In this document: positions 1 to 8,389 of the stretch, in pieces
Layout of the letters: each line of letters opens with the position of its first letter
Numbering within the stretch: the stretch's first letter is position 1
Assembly (NCBI RefSeq): GCF_009709555.1
Contig: NZ_WJBG01000222.1
Location: 1 to 64,000, forward strand
Length of the DNA: 64,000 bases
Direction of reading: 5' to 3'
Source: Streptomyces blattellae
GTDB taxonomy: Bacteria > Actinomycetota > Actinomycetes > Streptomycetales > Streptomycetaceae
The notes under the pieces: generated by a model
What the model saw: the letters and a program-made list of their open reading frames with translations, nothing else
Databases searched by the model: none
Told to the model about the DNA's origin: nothing
Made by a program: the position numbers and the translations under genes

Positions 1-24
1 TCAGACACCCCATGTCGTTTGGTG

Positions 25-1251
25 TCAAGCGGTATGGGGTTGTGCGTGGTGCGACCAGGCGGTTGCTTCGTCGTAGAGGGTGCGGGTCTTGAGGCATCCG
101 TGGAGGATGCCGACGAGCCTGTTGCCGACCTGGCGGAGGGCAGAGTTGTAGCCGGCCTCGCGGGCTCGCTGCTTGTCGTAGTACCGGCGGGCGCCGGGTG
201 AGGCCCGCAGGGCGGAGAACGCCTGGCGCTGAAGCGCGTCGGCGAGCCGGTTGTTGCGCACGTAGCGGGCCTGGACGGTGTGGCTCTTGCCGGAGGCCCG
301 GGTAACGGGGCTGGTTCCGGCGTAGTTCTTGCGGGCCTTGGCGGAGCTGTAACGGGTGGGATCGTCCCCGAACTCGGCGAGCACCCGGGCGCCGGTGATC
401 TCTCCGATGCCGGGCATGGAGAGGTAGATCTCAGCGTCCGGGTGCGCGAGAAAATGCGCCTTCACCTGCTCTTCCATCGCGGCTATCTGTTCGTTGAGGG
501 CGATCAGGAGACGAGCATGGGCGGTCGTGGTGGCCCCGTAGGCGGCGGCCACCGGCTCGGGCAGTTCCAGGTGCTTCTCGCGCAAGGCGGCCTGGATGGC
601 CCCGGCCTTCTGGTCCCGGTTGTGGCGTCGGGCGCGGGCCAAGATGGCGGTGATCTGGATGCGGGTGAGCCTGGCCGCCGCCTGGGGGGTGGGCGCCTTG
701 ATGAGCAGTTCCAGCGCGTCGGTGCTGGTCAGCTCCAGGCTCGCGTAGGCGTTCAGGGCTGCGGGGAAGTACTCGCGCAGCGTGTTGCGCAGTCGTTGGA
801 AGGTGCGGGTGCGTTCCCAGATCAGGGTCTGGTGGGCGCGGGCGACGACCTTGACGGCCTGGGCCTGGTCGCTGTCGCCGGCGATGGGCCGCAGCTGGTC
901 GCGGTCGATGCGGACCATGTCGGCCAGCGCGTGGGCGTCGCCTCTGTCGCTCTTGGCGCCGGAGGTGCTGTACCGCTCCTTGAACCGGGCGACCTGCCGA
1001 GGGTTGATCGCGTAGACCCGGTAGCCGGCCGCAAGCAGGGCCTGCACCCAGGTGCCGCGGTCCGTCTCGATCCCGACGATCACGTCGCAGGGGACGAGGT
1101 CCTCACCCGCATGCTTCGCCACAAGCTCGTGGAGCTTGGTGATACCGTCCGCGCCCTCGGGCAACCTTGCGGTCGCGAGGCGGCGGCCGGTGGTGTCCTG
1201 GACTTCGACATCGTGGTGGTCCTCGGCCCAGTCGTCGCCGATCAGCAGCAA
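25..1251 (-). CDS. IS110-family transposase (DEDD recombinase)
   Basis: A full-length 408-residue transposase of the IS110 family, which moves circular element DNA by a RuvC-like DEDD domain working with a C-terminal serine domain. The N-terminal half shows acidic motifs typical of the DEDD fold (IGDDWAEDHH, VGIETDRGTW, KSDRGDAHALADMVR). The C-terminal half carries the helix-hairpin-helix-like stretch SMPGIGEITGARVLAEFGD followed by AGTSPVTRASGKS, which holds the conserved serine. The start is a TTG preceded by GGAGG about six bases upstream; an in-frame stop lies a little further upstream and no ATG or GTG intervenes. The frame is intact, so the element may still be active. Confidence 0.93.
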   Translation of the reverse strand: MLLIGDDWAEDHHDVEVQDTTGRRLATARLPEGADGITKLHELVAKHAGEDLVPCDVIVGIETDRGTWVQALLAAGYRVYAINPRQVARFKERYSTSGAKSDRGDAHALADMVRIDRDQLRPIAGDSDQAQAVKVVARAHQTLIWERTRTFQRLRNTLREYFPAALNAYASLELTSTDALELLIKAPTPQAAARLTRIQITAILARARRHNRDQKAGAIQAALREKHLELPEPVAAAYGATTTAHARLLIALNEQIAAMEEQVKAHFLAHPDAEIYLSMPGIGEITGARVLAEFGDDPTRYSSAKARKNYAGTSPVTRASGKSHTVQARYVRNNRLADALQRQAFSALRASPGARRYYDKQRAREAGYNSALRQVGNRLVGILHGCLKTRTLYDEATAWSHHAQPHTA

Positions 1252-1489
1252 CTCATCCTCCAGGTCAGGTACTTCCCGGTCATGCAGCCCGCGGAAGACA
1301 CGGCACGCGGCCTAATGGATCCAGTGCTCACGCTCAGCTCGGCGGGCACGCCACCCCATCAGCGGTCATGGCCTTCCGGCCAACCAGCAGGGGCACGGTC
1401 TGACCACAGAACTCACAGTGGTTCCGGCGACATAAGTGCTCACCTGCTGGCGGCTACGGCACCGAGTCTCTCCGACCCGGCAGCTCCCA
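1252..1489 (-). ncRNA. Candidate bridge RNA region of the IS110 element
   Basis: Non-coding DNA between the presumed element end and the transposase start. In IS110-group elements the non-coding end upstream of the recombinase gene is known to encode a structured bridge (seek) RNA that specifies target and donor sites. The position and length fit. I see no gene here. The RNA itself is inferred from family knowledge, not folded. Confidence 0.3.
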
Positions 1490-2044
1490 TTAGGCGCCGC
1501 AGGACCGCAGGAACCTCCGGGTACGGACAGCGATGGGCAGCGGCTTGCCGGGCTCGCACGGGTACATGTCCTGCTCGACGGTCGCGAACAGCTCCACGCC
1601 CGGCCCGGCCCGAACGGCACCCTCGGTGACCCGGTCGGGCCAGGCCGGTCGGGAGACAGCCGTACGGGCCCAGCTCGATCCAGGATCGACGTCCTCTCCT
1701 GCCCGAGGGCAGAGGATTCCAGTCCGTACCTCCCCCAGTTCTCGACTTCGCTCGAACCGGGGGACCTCCATCGCGGTACCACCACGGGTTCCTGTTTCAC
1801 GGGCCACCGCCGACCGGTGAGGGTCGGTCTTACACGGCCTCCGCAGGCCTGACTCCCTCCGGGTCACTACCGGCTAGCACCTCCACCCTGAAAGGCGGAG
1901 CACTGGGCAAGTGTCCGGCAGCCGGCTTCCGCGACCTCGTCCAGGAAGCGTTCCCAGGGCACCTGCCGGGGGTCGTCGGGGAACCAGACGCCCCAGGAGT
2001 CGGGGGCCGCGCCGACCCGGATCCGGGCCAGCGCGGGGGGTCAT
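1490..2044 (-). pseudogene. Broken sugar-phosphate isomerase/epimerase (xylose-isomerase-like TIM barrel)
   Basis: Remains of a fourth gene of the transporter operon. It would begin at an ATG that overlaps the stop of the ATPase gene by four bases, but a run of six Gs (2035-2040; Cs on the coding strand) throws the frame off by one. In the corrected frame the protein begins ALARIRVGAAPDSWGVWF and runs to EVAEAG near 1925. It is then interrupted by an IS200/IS605-type end (about 1684-1922) and resumes as WIELGPYG. After another frameshift and loss of the whole middle of the protein, it ends FATVEQDMYPCEPGKPLPI...RRFLRSCGA at 1490. Both ends are typical of inositol-cluster isomerases of about 300 residues. 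Non-functional. Confidence 0.8.
1684..1922 (-). mobile_element. IS200/IS605-type right-end scar (omega-RNA-like region without tnpB)
   Basis: On the minus strand this stretch reads like the 3' end of TnpB-type elements: a structured leader, GTGAAACAGGAACCC (1786-1800), and a terminal hairpin followed by GAGAGGACGTCGAT (near 1684-1697). Actinobacterial TnpB elements end in a similar hairpin plus GAGGATGTCAA. It splits the isomerase reading frame between AEAG and WIELGPYG. No tnpB coding sequence remains, so only the guide-RNA end is left. Ends are placed to within a few bases. Confidence 0.55.
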
Positions 2045-2961
2045 TTCAGGGTCTTCCCTTCGGAGGGCGTCGCCACGGGGGCGGTGAGGTCCTCCTCTTC
2101 CGGCAGCTCCTCGACGTCGACCCCGCGCACCTGCGCCAACTCGTGCTTGAGGGCAGCGAGTTCGGTGCCGCCGGCCATGTGGTTGGTGAGTTCCTCAAGG
2201 CTGACGTCGTCGCGGGAGGCGTTCAGCTCCATGGTGCCGAGCCGGAGCACGCTGAAGTGGTCGCCGACCATGTAGGCGTGGTGGGGGTTGTGGGTGATGA
2301 AGATGACGCCGAGGCCGCGCTCGCGGGCGGCGGCGATGTACTTCAGGACCACGCCGGACTGCTTGACGCCGAGGGCGGCGGTGGGCTCGTCCAGGATGAG
2401 GACGCGGGCGCCGAAGTAGACGGCTCGGGCGATGGCGACGCACTGGCGCTGGCCCCCGGAGAGGGTGCCGATGGGCTGCTCCAGGTCGTCCAGGACGATG
2501 CCCATGTTGCGCAGCTCTTCGTCGGCCGTCTTCTTCATCCGCTCGATGTCCAGGCGGCGGATCGGCCACGGGCCCTTGGTCATCTCCGAGCCGAGGAAGA
2601 AGTTCCGCCACACCGGCATCAGGGGGACCACGGCGAGGTCCTGGTAGACGGTGGCGATGCCCCTGTCGAGGGCCTCGCGCGGGGTGGAGAACCGCACCGG
2701 CTCGCCGTCGACGAGGAACTCGCCCTCGGTGTGCTGGTGCAGACCCGAGATGATCTTGATGAGGGTGGACTTGCCGGCGCCGTTGTCGCCGAGGACGCAG
2801 GTGACCTGCCGGGGGAAGACCTTCAGATCGACCTCGTACAGGGCGCGGATGTTGCCGTACGACTTGCCCGCGTTGCGCAGTTCGACGAGCGGCGCGTCCT
2901 TGTCGGGGACCTTGTCCATGAGGACGGCGCCGTGCGTGCCTGTTCCGTTGGTGGATGTCAT
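2041..2961 (-). CDS. Sugar ABC transporter ATP-binding protein (single ATPase domain)
   Basis: ATPase of a CUT2-type sugar importer, 306 residues. Walker A GDNGAGKST is at residues 58-66, the signature LSGGQRQ at about 168-174, Walker B LILDEPTAALG near 189-199, and the H-loop is in FITHN. Unlike the double-domain RbsA type, only one ATPase domain is present, as in FrcA-like subunits. It lies five bases downstream of the permease gene and overlaps the start of a broken isomerase gene by four bases, so the four genes formed one operon. All catalytic motifs are intact, so the importer may still work. The substrate is not shown by sequence; the iolC-like and GntR neighbours suggest inositol or a related polyol. 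Confidence 0.92.
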   Translation of the reverse strand: MTSTNGTGTHGAVLMDKVPDKDAPLVELRNAGKSYGNIRALYEVDLKVFPRQVTCVLGDNGAGKSTLIKIISGLHQHTEGEFLVDGEPVRFSTPREALDRGIATVYQDLAVVPLMPVWRNFFLGSEMTKGPWPIRRLDIERMKKTADEELRNMGIVLDDLEQPIGTLSGGQRQCVAIARAVYFGARVLILDEPTAALGVKQSGVVLKYIAAARERGLGVIFITHNPHHAYMVGDHFSVLRLGTMELNASRDDVSLEELTNHMAGGTELAALKHELAQVRGVDVEELPEEEDLTAPVATPSEGKTLK

Positions 2962-2965
2962 CAGG

Positions 2966-4048
2966 TCACCTCCTGGTCGCCGTACGGCTGACCCACAGAT
3001 TGATCAGGACGGCGCCGAGCAGCATCACGCCGAGGAACGCCCTGAACCAGTCGGCGTTCCAGCCAGCGTAGACGATGCCCTGCTGCACCATGCCGAACAT
3101 GAAGGCCCCGAAGACCGGGCCGATCGCACTGCCGGCGCCGCCGGTCAGCAGACAGCCGCCGATCACCGCCGCCGAGATGTAGATCAGCTCGCTGCCGACA
3201 CCCTCGCCGGACTGCACGGTGTTGAAGGAGAACAGCTGGTGCATGCCGAGGAACCAGGCACCGAAGCCGACCAGCATGAACAGTGAGATCTTGGTGAAGT
3301 TCACCGGCACACCGACGGCTCGCGCGCTGTCCTTGTTGCCGCCGACCGCAAAGATCCAGTTGCCGTACTTGGTGCGCAGCAGCACCCACGTGGCGATCGC
3401 CGCGAAGACCAGCCAGTACACGATAGTGATCTTCACATTGACGCCGCCGACCTCGAAGGACGAGGCGAAGATCGACTTGGCCTGGTCGAAGCCGTCCATG
3501 TCGCTGATGTTGTCGGTCGCGACATCGCCGGTGACCAGTCTCGTCACGGCCAGGTTGGCGCCCTGGAGGATCAGGAAGGTGCCCAGCGTGACCAGGAAGC
3601 TGGGCAGTCCGGTCTTGACCACCATCCAGCCGTTGAAGAACCCGACCGCGAGCGAGACCAGCAGGGCCACGATCACACCGGCCCAGACGTTCAGGGTCAG
3701 CTGGTAGCTGAGCATGCTCGCGGTGAGCGCCGAGCTGATCACCGCGACGCCGGACGACAGGTCGAACTCCCCGCCGATCATCAGCAGCGCCACCGGGATC
3801 GTCACGATCCCGATCGTCGACGACTGGTACAGGATGTTCGCCATCGAGCTGCCGTCGCGGACCGGCGGCGCCGAGATGAGGAAGAAGACGTACACCGCGA
3901 CAGCGCCGAGGAAGACTCCCACCTCGGGGCGGGCGAGCAGCCGGAGGGCCAGGGGCCGTTCGGCGGTCCGCCCGTCGGTTTCCTTGCCGGGGCCGGAGGC
4001 CGGCGGTGTGGTCACCGCCGGCTCAGCCTGTTGAGCCATGCTCATCAC
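2966..4048 (-). CDS. Sugar ABC transporter permease (CUT2 / BPD_transp_2 type)
   Basis: Inner-membrane permease of the sugar importer, 360 residues with a cytoplasmic N-terminal tail of about 35 residues and roughly eight to ten hydrophobic segments. The internal sequence GGEFDLSSGVAVISS and the glycine-rich AAVIGGCLLTGGAGS are characteristic of ribose/xylose/inositol-type permeases. Its ATG overlaps the stop of the binding-protein gene as ATGA. Three closely spaced ATG codons (4048, 4045, 4039) are possible starts; the first gives translational coupling. Confidence 0.9.
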   Translation of the reverse strand: MMSMAQQAEPAVTTPPASGPGKETDGRTAERPLALRLLARPEVGVFLGAVAVYVFFLISAPPVRDGSSMANILYQSSTIGIVTIPVALLMIGGEFDLSSGVAVISSALTASMLSYQLTLNVWAGVIVALLVSLAVGFFNGWMVVKTGLPSFLVTLGTFLILQGANLAVTRLVTGDVATDNISDMDGFDQAKSIFASSFEVGGVNVKITIVYWLVFAAIATWVLLRTKYGNWIFAVGGNKDSARAVGVPVNFTKISLFMLVGFGAWFLGMHQLFSFNTVQSGEGVGSELIYISAAVIGGCLLTGGAGSAIGPVFGAFMFGMVQQGIVYAGWNADWFRAFLGVMLLGAVLINLWVSRTATRR

Positions 4049-5058
4049 CGAGTGCCCTTCGCGGCGTAGTCGGCGACCGAGTCGACGTTGGACTTGTCGA
4101 CGAACGCCGGACCGGTCAGCACCGGCTGCTCACCGCCGCCCATGTAGTTGCCGTTGTTCTGGTAGAGCCACAGCGAGTCGACCGCCAAGTAGCCCTGGAG
4201 GTAGGGCTGCTGGTCGACGGCGAACTCGATGCTGCCGTCGCTGATGGCGCTGGTCAGCTCCTTGTTGAGGTCGAAGGTGGCGACCTTCGCCTGGCTGCCC
4301 GTCTCGTCGACCACCTGTGCGGCCGTCAGCGCGAACGGGGCGCCGAGCGTGACGACGTAGTCGATCGCCTTGTCCTCCGTGAGCTTGGCGGTGATCGTCG
4401 ACTTCACGGACGGCATGTCGGTGCCGGTGACGTTGACGCGTTCGACCTCGCCGTTGAAGGTGTTGTCCACGCCGTCACAGCGCTGGGTGAGGCCGATGTT
4501 GCCCTGCTCCTGGATGACACAGACGGCCTTCTTGGCACCGGCCTCGTTCAGCCGCTTGCCGAGTGCCTCGCCCGCCACCGTCTCGTCCTGGCCGAAGAAC
4601 TCCATCAGGCCGAGATTCTGCCATTCGCTCACACCGGAGTTGAGGCCGACGACGGGTATGTTCGCCGCCTCCGCCTTGCTCACGACGTCCGCCAGGGCGT
4701 CCGGCTTGGCGAGGGTGACCGCGATGCCGTCGACCTTCTGGTCGATGGCGTTCTGCACCAGGTTGGCCTGGTTGCCCGCGTTGGGGTCGGCGGAGTAGAT
4801 CAGCTCGATGTTGTCCTTGGCCGCGGCGGCCTCGGCACCCTTGCGGACGATGTCCCAGAAGGTGTCACCGGGCGCCTGGTGGGTGACCAGGGCGACCGTC
4901 ATCCTGGGAGTGTCGGCCTTGCCTGCCGAGGCGCCGTCCGCGCTCTCCTCGGCGTTCTTGCCGCCGGAACTGCTGGAGCAGCCCGCGAGGGTCAGGGCAG
5001 CTGCCGCCGCCGCGGCCACTACGGGGGCGAATCTGCGGGAGCGAGAAGAGCGGTCCAT
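4045..5058 (-). CDS. Sugar ABC transporter substrate-binding lipoprotein
   Basis: Periplasmic-binding-protein-type receptor of the importer, 337 residues. The N-terminus is a lipoprotein signal: arginine-rich MDRSSRSRRF, an alanine-rich core and the lipobox LAGC followed by a Ser/Gly linker. The mature part is a type-I (ribose-binding-like) fold with VALVTHQAPGDTFWDIV and an IDQKVDGIAVTLAKPDAL segment near the first lobe. The ATG at 5058 is preceded by an AGGA-type ribosome site; a longer upstream reading frame exists but lacks a signal peptide. First gene of the operon, transcribed from the divergent promoter region at 5189-5217. Confidence 0.9.
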   Translation of the reverse strand: MDRSSRSRRFAPVVAAAAAAALTLAGCSSSSGGKNAEESADGASAGKADTPRMTVALVTHQAPGDTFWDIVRKGAEAAAAKDNIELIYSADPNAGNQANLVQNAIDQKVDGIAVTLAKPDALADVVSKAEAANIPVVGLNSGVSEWQNLGLMEFFGQDETVAGEALGKRLNEAGAKKAVCVIQEQGNIGLTQRCDGVDNTFNGEVERVNVTGTDMPSVKSTITAKLTEDKAIDYVVTLGAPFALTAAQVVDETGSQAKVATFDLNKELTSAISDGSIEFAVDQQPYLQGYLAVDSLWLYQNNGNYMGGGEQPVLTGPAFVDKSNVDSVADYAAKGTR

Positions 5059-5188
5059 CGTTTTCCTGCACCTCACTGTGCGACGGGAACGACGGCGCAG
5101 GAGGCGGCGGATCGGGGGGATCCGGGCTCCGGGGCCCTTGCGGGACCGGGTCTTGCGCCGCCGAACGTGGCTGGTCTGCTGGGACGGG

Positions 5189-5217
5189 ATCCAATCCCTT
5201 GGCGGGGCCGCTGTCAA
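5189..5217 (-). promoter_or_regulatory. Promoter of the sugar ABC transporter operon
   Basis: On the minus strand a TTGACA (5217-5212) is separated by 17 bases from TTGGAT (5194-5189), a reasonable sigma-70/HrdB-type promoter. The leader to the lipoprotein gene would be about 120 bases. A second TTGACA occurs just upstream on the same strand (about 5231-5226). Confidence 0.5.
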
Positions 5218-5270
5218 TAACTTTGTCAAGACATCATTTCACAAACAGGTCCGAATGTAAGAACAAACCA

Positions 5271-5300
5271 TTGACAGCATCGGCCCTCGCGCCCTACAAC
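5271..5300 (+). promoter_or_regulatory. Promoter of the iolC-like / gntR transcript
   Basis: TTGACA (5271-5276), an 18-base spacer and TACAAC (5295-5300) ahead of the kinase remnant. Together with the minus-strand promoter this makes a divergent control region (5059-5362), where the GntR regulator probably binds. No clear palindromic operator was identified by eye. Confidence 0.5.
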
Positions 5301-5362
5301 CTGAGAGTCGGCAGGCCCCACAAGGGGGACCACCTTCCCGCAGAGCTCGACGAGGAGCGCGC

Positions 5363-6100
5363 ATGGCCGAAGCCCAGCCATATGATCTCATCACGATGGG
5401 CCGGGTAGGAATCGATCTCTACCCGCTGCGGTCCCGGGTGCCCCTGACACGCGCCGAGACCTTCGGGGGCTTCCTCGGGGACGCGGCCGCGGACGTGGCG
5501 GTCGCCGCCACCGGCCTGGGCCGCTCCGCCGCCGTGCTGACCTGCACCGGCGACGATCCCGACGAGATGGACTACTTCGCCGTCCGTGCGGCCCGCGTCT
5601 TCTGGATCACCGGTACCGGTCTGAGCCACGAGCCCAGACGGTCCGCCGTCCTCGCCGCGCTCAAGGCCCGCGGCAGGGCGGGCATCACCGTCTTCGACCT
5701 CGACTGGCGCCCGCAGTCCTGGTCGGACCCCGACGAGGCCCGCCCGTACTACGCCGAGGCGCTGCGGCACGCCACCGTCGCGGTCGGCACCCTCGACGAA
5801 TGCGAGACCATGACCGGCGTCCGCGAACCGCAGGCGTGCGCACGGGCGTTGCTCGACGCGGGCGTCGAGACGGCGGTGGTCAGGCAGGGCGCCGAGGGCG
5901 TGCTCGCCGTGCGCCGCGACGGCACCACGGCCGAGGTCCCTCCCGCCGGCGTCGGGCCGGCCGGCGGCCATGACGGGGTCGCGGCGTTCGGCGGGGCGCT
6001 GTGTCACGGGCTGCTGTCGGGCTGGGATCTGGCGACGACCGTACGGTACGCGGCCGTCACCCCCGCCCCGACTGGCCGCCCTTCACAGGAAGTTGGATAG
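5363..6100 (+). pseudogene. Degenerate iolC-like PfkB kinase (5-dehydro-2-deoxygluconokinase)
   Basis: An open frame of 245 residues clearly derived from the inositol-pathway kinase IolC (family length about 320-340). The start MGRVGIDLYPL, VRAARVFW.TGTGLS, FDLDWRP and LDECE.MTG segments are well kept. About 60 residues are missing after TGDDPDEMD, where the lid and substrate region should be. The substrate motif GGSATN is changed to GDAAAD. The catalytic GAGDAF motif reads DGVAAF, so the catalytic Asp is an Ala. The C-terminus is cut short. It has a good ribosome site (GAGGAG) and promoter and is not interrupted by stops, but it cannot be an active kinase. It ends one base before the gntR start. 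Confidence 0.78.
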
Positions 6101-6101
6101 C

Positions 6102-6881
6102 GTGGCGAGGACCGGCGGCTCCGCGCGTGCCACCCCGGGGCTCGACGCGGTGGACTTCGCCCTGGACCGGGGCAGTCCGGTGCCGCTGTACTACCAGCTC
6201 GCCCAGCAACTGGAGGCGGCGATCGAGCACGGCGTGCTCGCCCCGGGCAACCTCCTGGGCAACGAGATCGACCTGTCCACCCGTCTCGGCCTGTCCCGGC
6301 CGACCGTCCGCCAGGCCATCCAGTCCCTCGTCGACAAGGGCCTGCTGGTCCGGCGCCGAGGCGTCGGCACCCAGGTCGTGCACAGCCAGGTCAAGCGCCC
6401 GCTCGAACTCAGCAGTCTCTACGACGACTTGGAGGCGGCCGGGCAGGGTCCCACGACGGAGGTCCTGCGCCACGAGCTGATGGCGGCCACCGCCGACGTC
6501 GCGGCCGCCCTCGGCCTCGCGGAGGGCGCCGAGGTCGTCGTCCTGGAGCGGCTGCGCCACACGCACGACCAGCCGGTGGCGTTCCTCTGCAACTACCTGC
6601 CGGCCGGCCTGCTCCCCCTGGACACGCCCCGCCTGGAGTCGACCGGCCTGTACCGCCTGCTGCGCTCCGCCGGCATCACCCTGCACAGCGCCCGCCAGAC
6701 CATCGGCGCCCGCTCCGCCACCCCCGGCGAGGCCGCCCGCCTCGACGAGAAGGAGGGCGCCGCCCTGCTCACCATGCAGCGCACGGCCTACGACGACACC
6801 GGCCGGCCGATCGAGTACGGAACGCACATCTACCGCGCGTCCCGCTACGCCTTCGACTTCCGTCTGCTGGTCAGGCCCTGA
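6102..6881 (+). CDS. GntR-family transcriptional regulator (HutC/UTRA subfamily)
   Basis: A 259-residue regulator. The N-terminal winged helix-turn-helix (LYYQLAQQLEAAIEHG through SRPTVRQAIQSLVDKGLL and RRRGVGTQV) binds DNA. The C-terminal UTRA domain, including VVVLERLRH and the closing YRASRYAFDFRLLV, senses a small-molecule effector. The GTG at 6102 begins directly after the kinase remnant and gives the usual domain spacing; an in-frame extension upstream is just the shifted kinase sequence. It most likely represses the divergent sugar transporter operon and itself. Confidence 0.9.
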   Translation: MARTGGSARATPGLDAVDFALDRGSPVPLYYQLAQQLEAAIEHGVLAPGNLLGNEIDLSTRLGLSRPTVRQAIQSLVDKGLLVRRRGVGTQVVHSQVKRPLELSSLYDDLEAAGQGPTTEVLRHELMAATADVAAALGLAEGAEVVVLERLRHTHDQPVAFLCNYLPAGLLPLDTPRLESTGLYRLLRSAGITLHSARQTIGARSATPGEAARLDEKEGAALLTMQRTAYDDTGRPIEYGTHIYRASRYAFDFRLLVRP

Positions 6882-6889
6882 ACGGCCCT

Positions 6890-7708
6890 TCACCGCGTGC
6901 GCGGCCGGGTGCCGAGCGACGCGCTGAACGGGGTGACCGGGCGCTCGGCGCGCTCTCCGTCCACGGTGATGTCGACCGCCTCGTTGAAGAAGGCGAGGCG
7001 TCCCTTGATCACGGCCACCGCGGTCAGCGGGTCCGGGTAGCTCCAGAGGAGGTTCGGCGGTACGCCGGCCCCGCCCCGCCACGACCAGTAGTCGGCGGTG
7101 CCCTTGTACGGGCAGGACGTGTGGTGCTCGGTGGGGACGAACAGGTCGCGGCGGACGTCCTCGGGCGGGATGTAGTACCGCGTCGGCAGGGAGGTCTCGA
7201 ACAGCAGCACCGGGCGATGGGTGTCGGCGACGAGCGTGCCGTCGATCTCGACCCGCACATGGCGGCTGCTGGGCAGCGCGTCCACGCGTTTGTGCGGGTC
7301 ACGCGGGTGGACGAAGATCTCCTCGTCCTCCTCGTACCAGTGGTCGAGGCCGCTGTCCCAGCGCAGGAACCACGCGAAGGCGATGTGCCCGGCCAGGTCC
7401 TCGGCGGGGAAGACCCACGCCGCGTTCTCCACCACCTCGCCGTCGGCCTCCAGGTCGTAGAAGACCCGCGCACCGGTGTGCGTGCCGGTCGGCGGGTCCT
7501 TGGCCGGGCGGAGGAGGTCGGTGCGGACCTCCTCGCGCGGGAAGGCGTACTGCGGGACGGGCAGTCCGGGCTCCCAGACGAGGACCGGATGCCTGCTGTC
7601 GACGACGGTGACCTCGCCCTTGACGCCGCGCACCCAGCGTTCGCCGGGCTCCCACAGGAGGCCTTCGGGAGTGGTCCGGATGGATCGCTCGGTGGGAAGC
7701 ATGGGCAT
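6890..7708 (-). CDS. DUF427 domain protein (tandem)
   Basis: A 272-residue protein of the DUF427 family with two copies of the domain: the first around residues 20-125 (VTVVDSRHPVLVWEPG...YAFPREEV) and the second around 145-255 (DTHRHPVLLFETSLPTRYYIPPEDV-like, then SCPYKGTADYWSW and AFFNEAVDITVDGE). The domain is a small beta-barrel fold of unknown biochemical role and common in Streptomyces, usually as a tandem of this length. It converges with gntR, leaving eight bases between them. Confidence 0.85.
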   Translation of the reverse strand: MPMLPTERSIRTTPEGLLWEPGERWVRGVKGEVTVVDSRHPVLVWEPGLPVPQYAFPREEVRTDLLRPAKDPPTGTHTGARVFYDLEADGEVVENAAWVFPAEDLAGHIAFAWFLRWDSGLDHWYEEDEEIFVHPRDPHKRVDALPSSRHVRVEIDGTLVADTHRPVLLFETSLPTRYYIPPEDVRRDLFVPTEHHTSCPYKGTADYWSWRGGAGVPPNLLWSYPDPLTAVAVIKGRLAFFNEAVDITVDGERAERPVTPFSASLGTRPRTR

Positions 7709-7766
7709 GACCCGCTCTCCTTCGGCTCATCCAGCAGCCTACTGCGGAGCCGAACGGCCGTCGCGG

Positions 7767-8296
7767 TCAGTGGGCCGCGTCCAGGCGGGCCCGCTGCTTG
7801 GCGGTCAGCTCCAGGTCGACCGCGGCCAGGTTCTCGTCCAGCTGCGCCACCGACGACGCCCCCGCCAGCGGTACGATCGGCAGCTCGCCGCCGGTCTGCC
7901 AGGCCAGCACCACCTGGTTGACGGTCGCGCCGGTCTCCTTCGCGACCTCCCGCAGCACCGTCAGGCGGCCCGGGTGCCCGGGTGGTCGGCATAGCCGGTG
8001 CCGGGGGCCAGGGGGCGGGCCCCGAGCTTGGTCGCGATGACGATCTCGTCGCCGACGCCGCGGCTGCGCCGCCACCGGCCGAGCAGTTCCTCGCTCTGTC
8101 CGCCCTGGCTTCCGTCCACCCAGAAGGCGTAGTTGTCGGAGGTGTCGACGAAGGTGCCACCGGCCTCGGCATAGCGGTCGAGCACCGCGAAGGAGGTCTC
8201 CTCGTCGGTGCGCGAGCCGAACAGCATCGCGCCGAGTGCGAGCACGCTGACCTCGCGGCGGGTCTTCGGATCGGTGCCGATCGTGCGGTACTTCAT
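7767..8296 (-). pseudogene. Broken aldo/keto reductase
   Basis: Two parts of an NADPH-dependent aldo/keto reductase (family length about 320 residues) joined by a deletion and frameshift near 7965-7975. The N-terminal part (MKYRTIGTDPKTRREVSVLALGAMLFG, with FVDTSDNYAFW holding the catalytic Asp and Tyr) stops after IATKLGARPLAPGTG. The C-terminal part (VLREVAKETGATVNQVVLAW, then LAGASSVAQLDENLAAVDLEL) follows in another frame. About 150 residues in between are gone, including the catalytic Lys/His region. Its MerR-type promoter upstream is still intact. Confidence 0.85.
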
Positions 8297-8344
8297 GGCG
8301 GGTGCCTCCCGTTCACGCGTCCGCGTTCGGGGCGCGTGAACGGG

Positions 8345-8375
8345 AGTCTTCAGCTTGAAGTGCGCTTCAAGTCAA
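8345..8375 (-). promoter_or_regulatory. MerR-type promoter/operator of the broken reductase gene
   Basis: A perfect 7-bp inverted repeat CTTGAAG-TGCG-CTTCAAG (8354-8371) sits between a TTGACT -35 (8375-8370) and an AAGACT -10 (8350-8345). The spacing is 19 bases, the over-long spacer typical of promoters activated by MerR-family regulators. No MerR gene is adjacent. Confidence 0.65.
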
Positions 8376-8389
8376 GGCAGTACGCCGGT

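Larger units (their letters stand above)
1..1489 (-). mobile_element. IS110-family insertion element, left part cut by window edge
   Basis: One transposase gene with about 240 bases of non-coding DNA on its upstream side. IS110 elements lack clear terminal inverted repeats, so the ends cannot be fixed by eye. The inner boundary is placed next to the stop of the decayed isomerase gene at 1490, which looks like the insertion site. The other end lies at or beyond base 1. The element is in an already decayed sugar locus. Confidence 0.7.
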
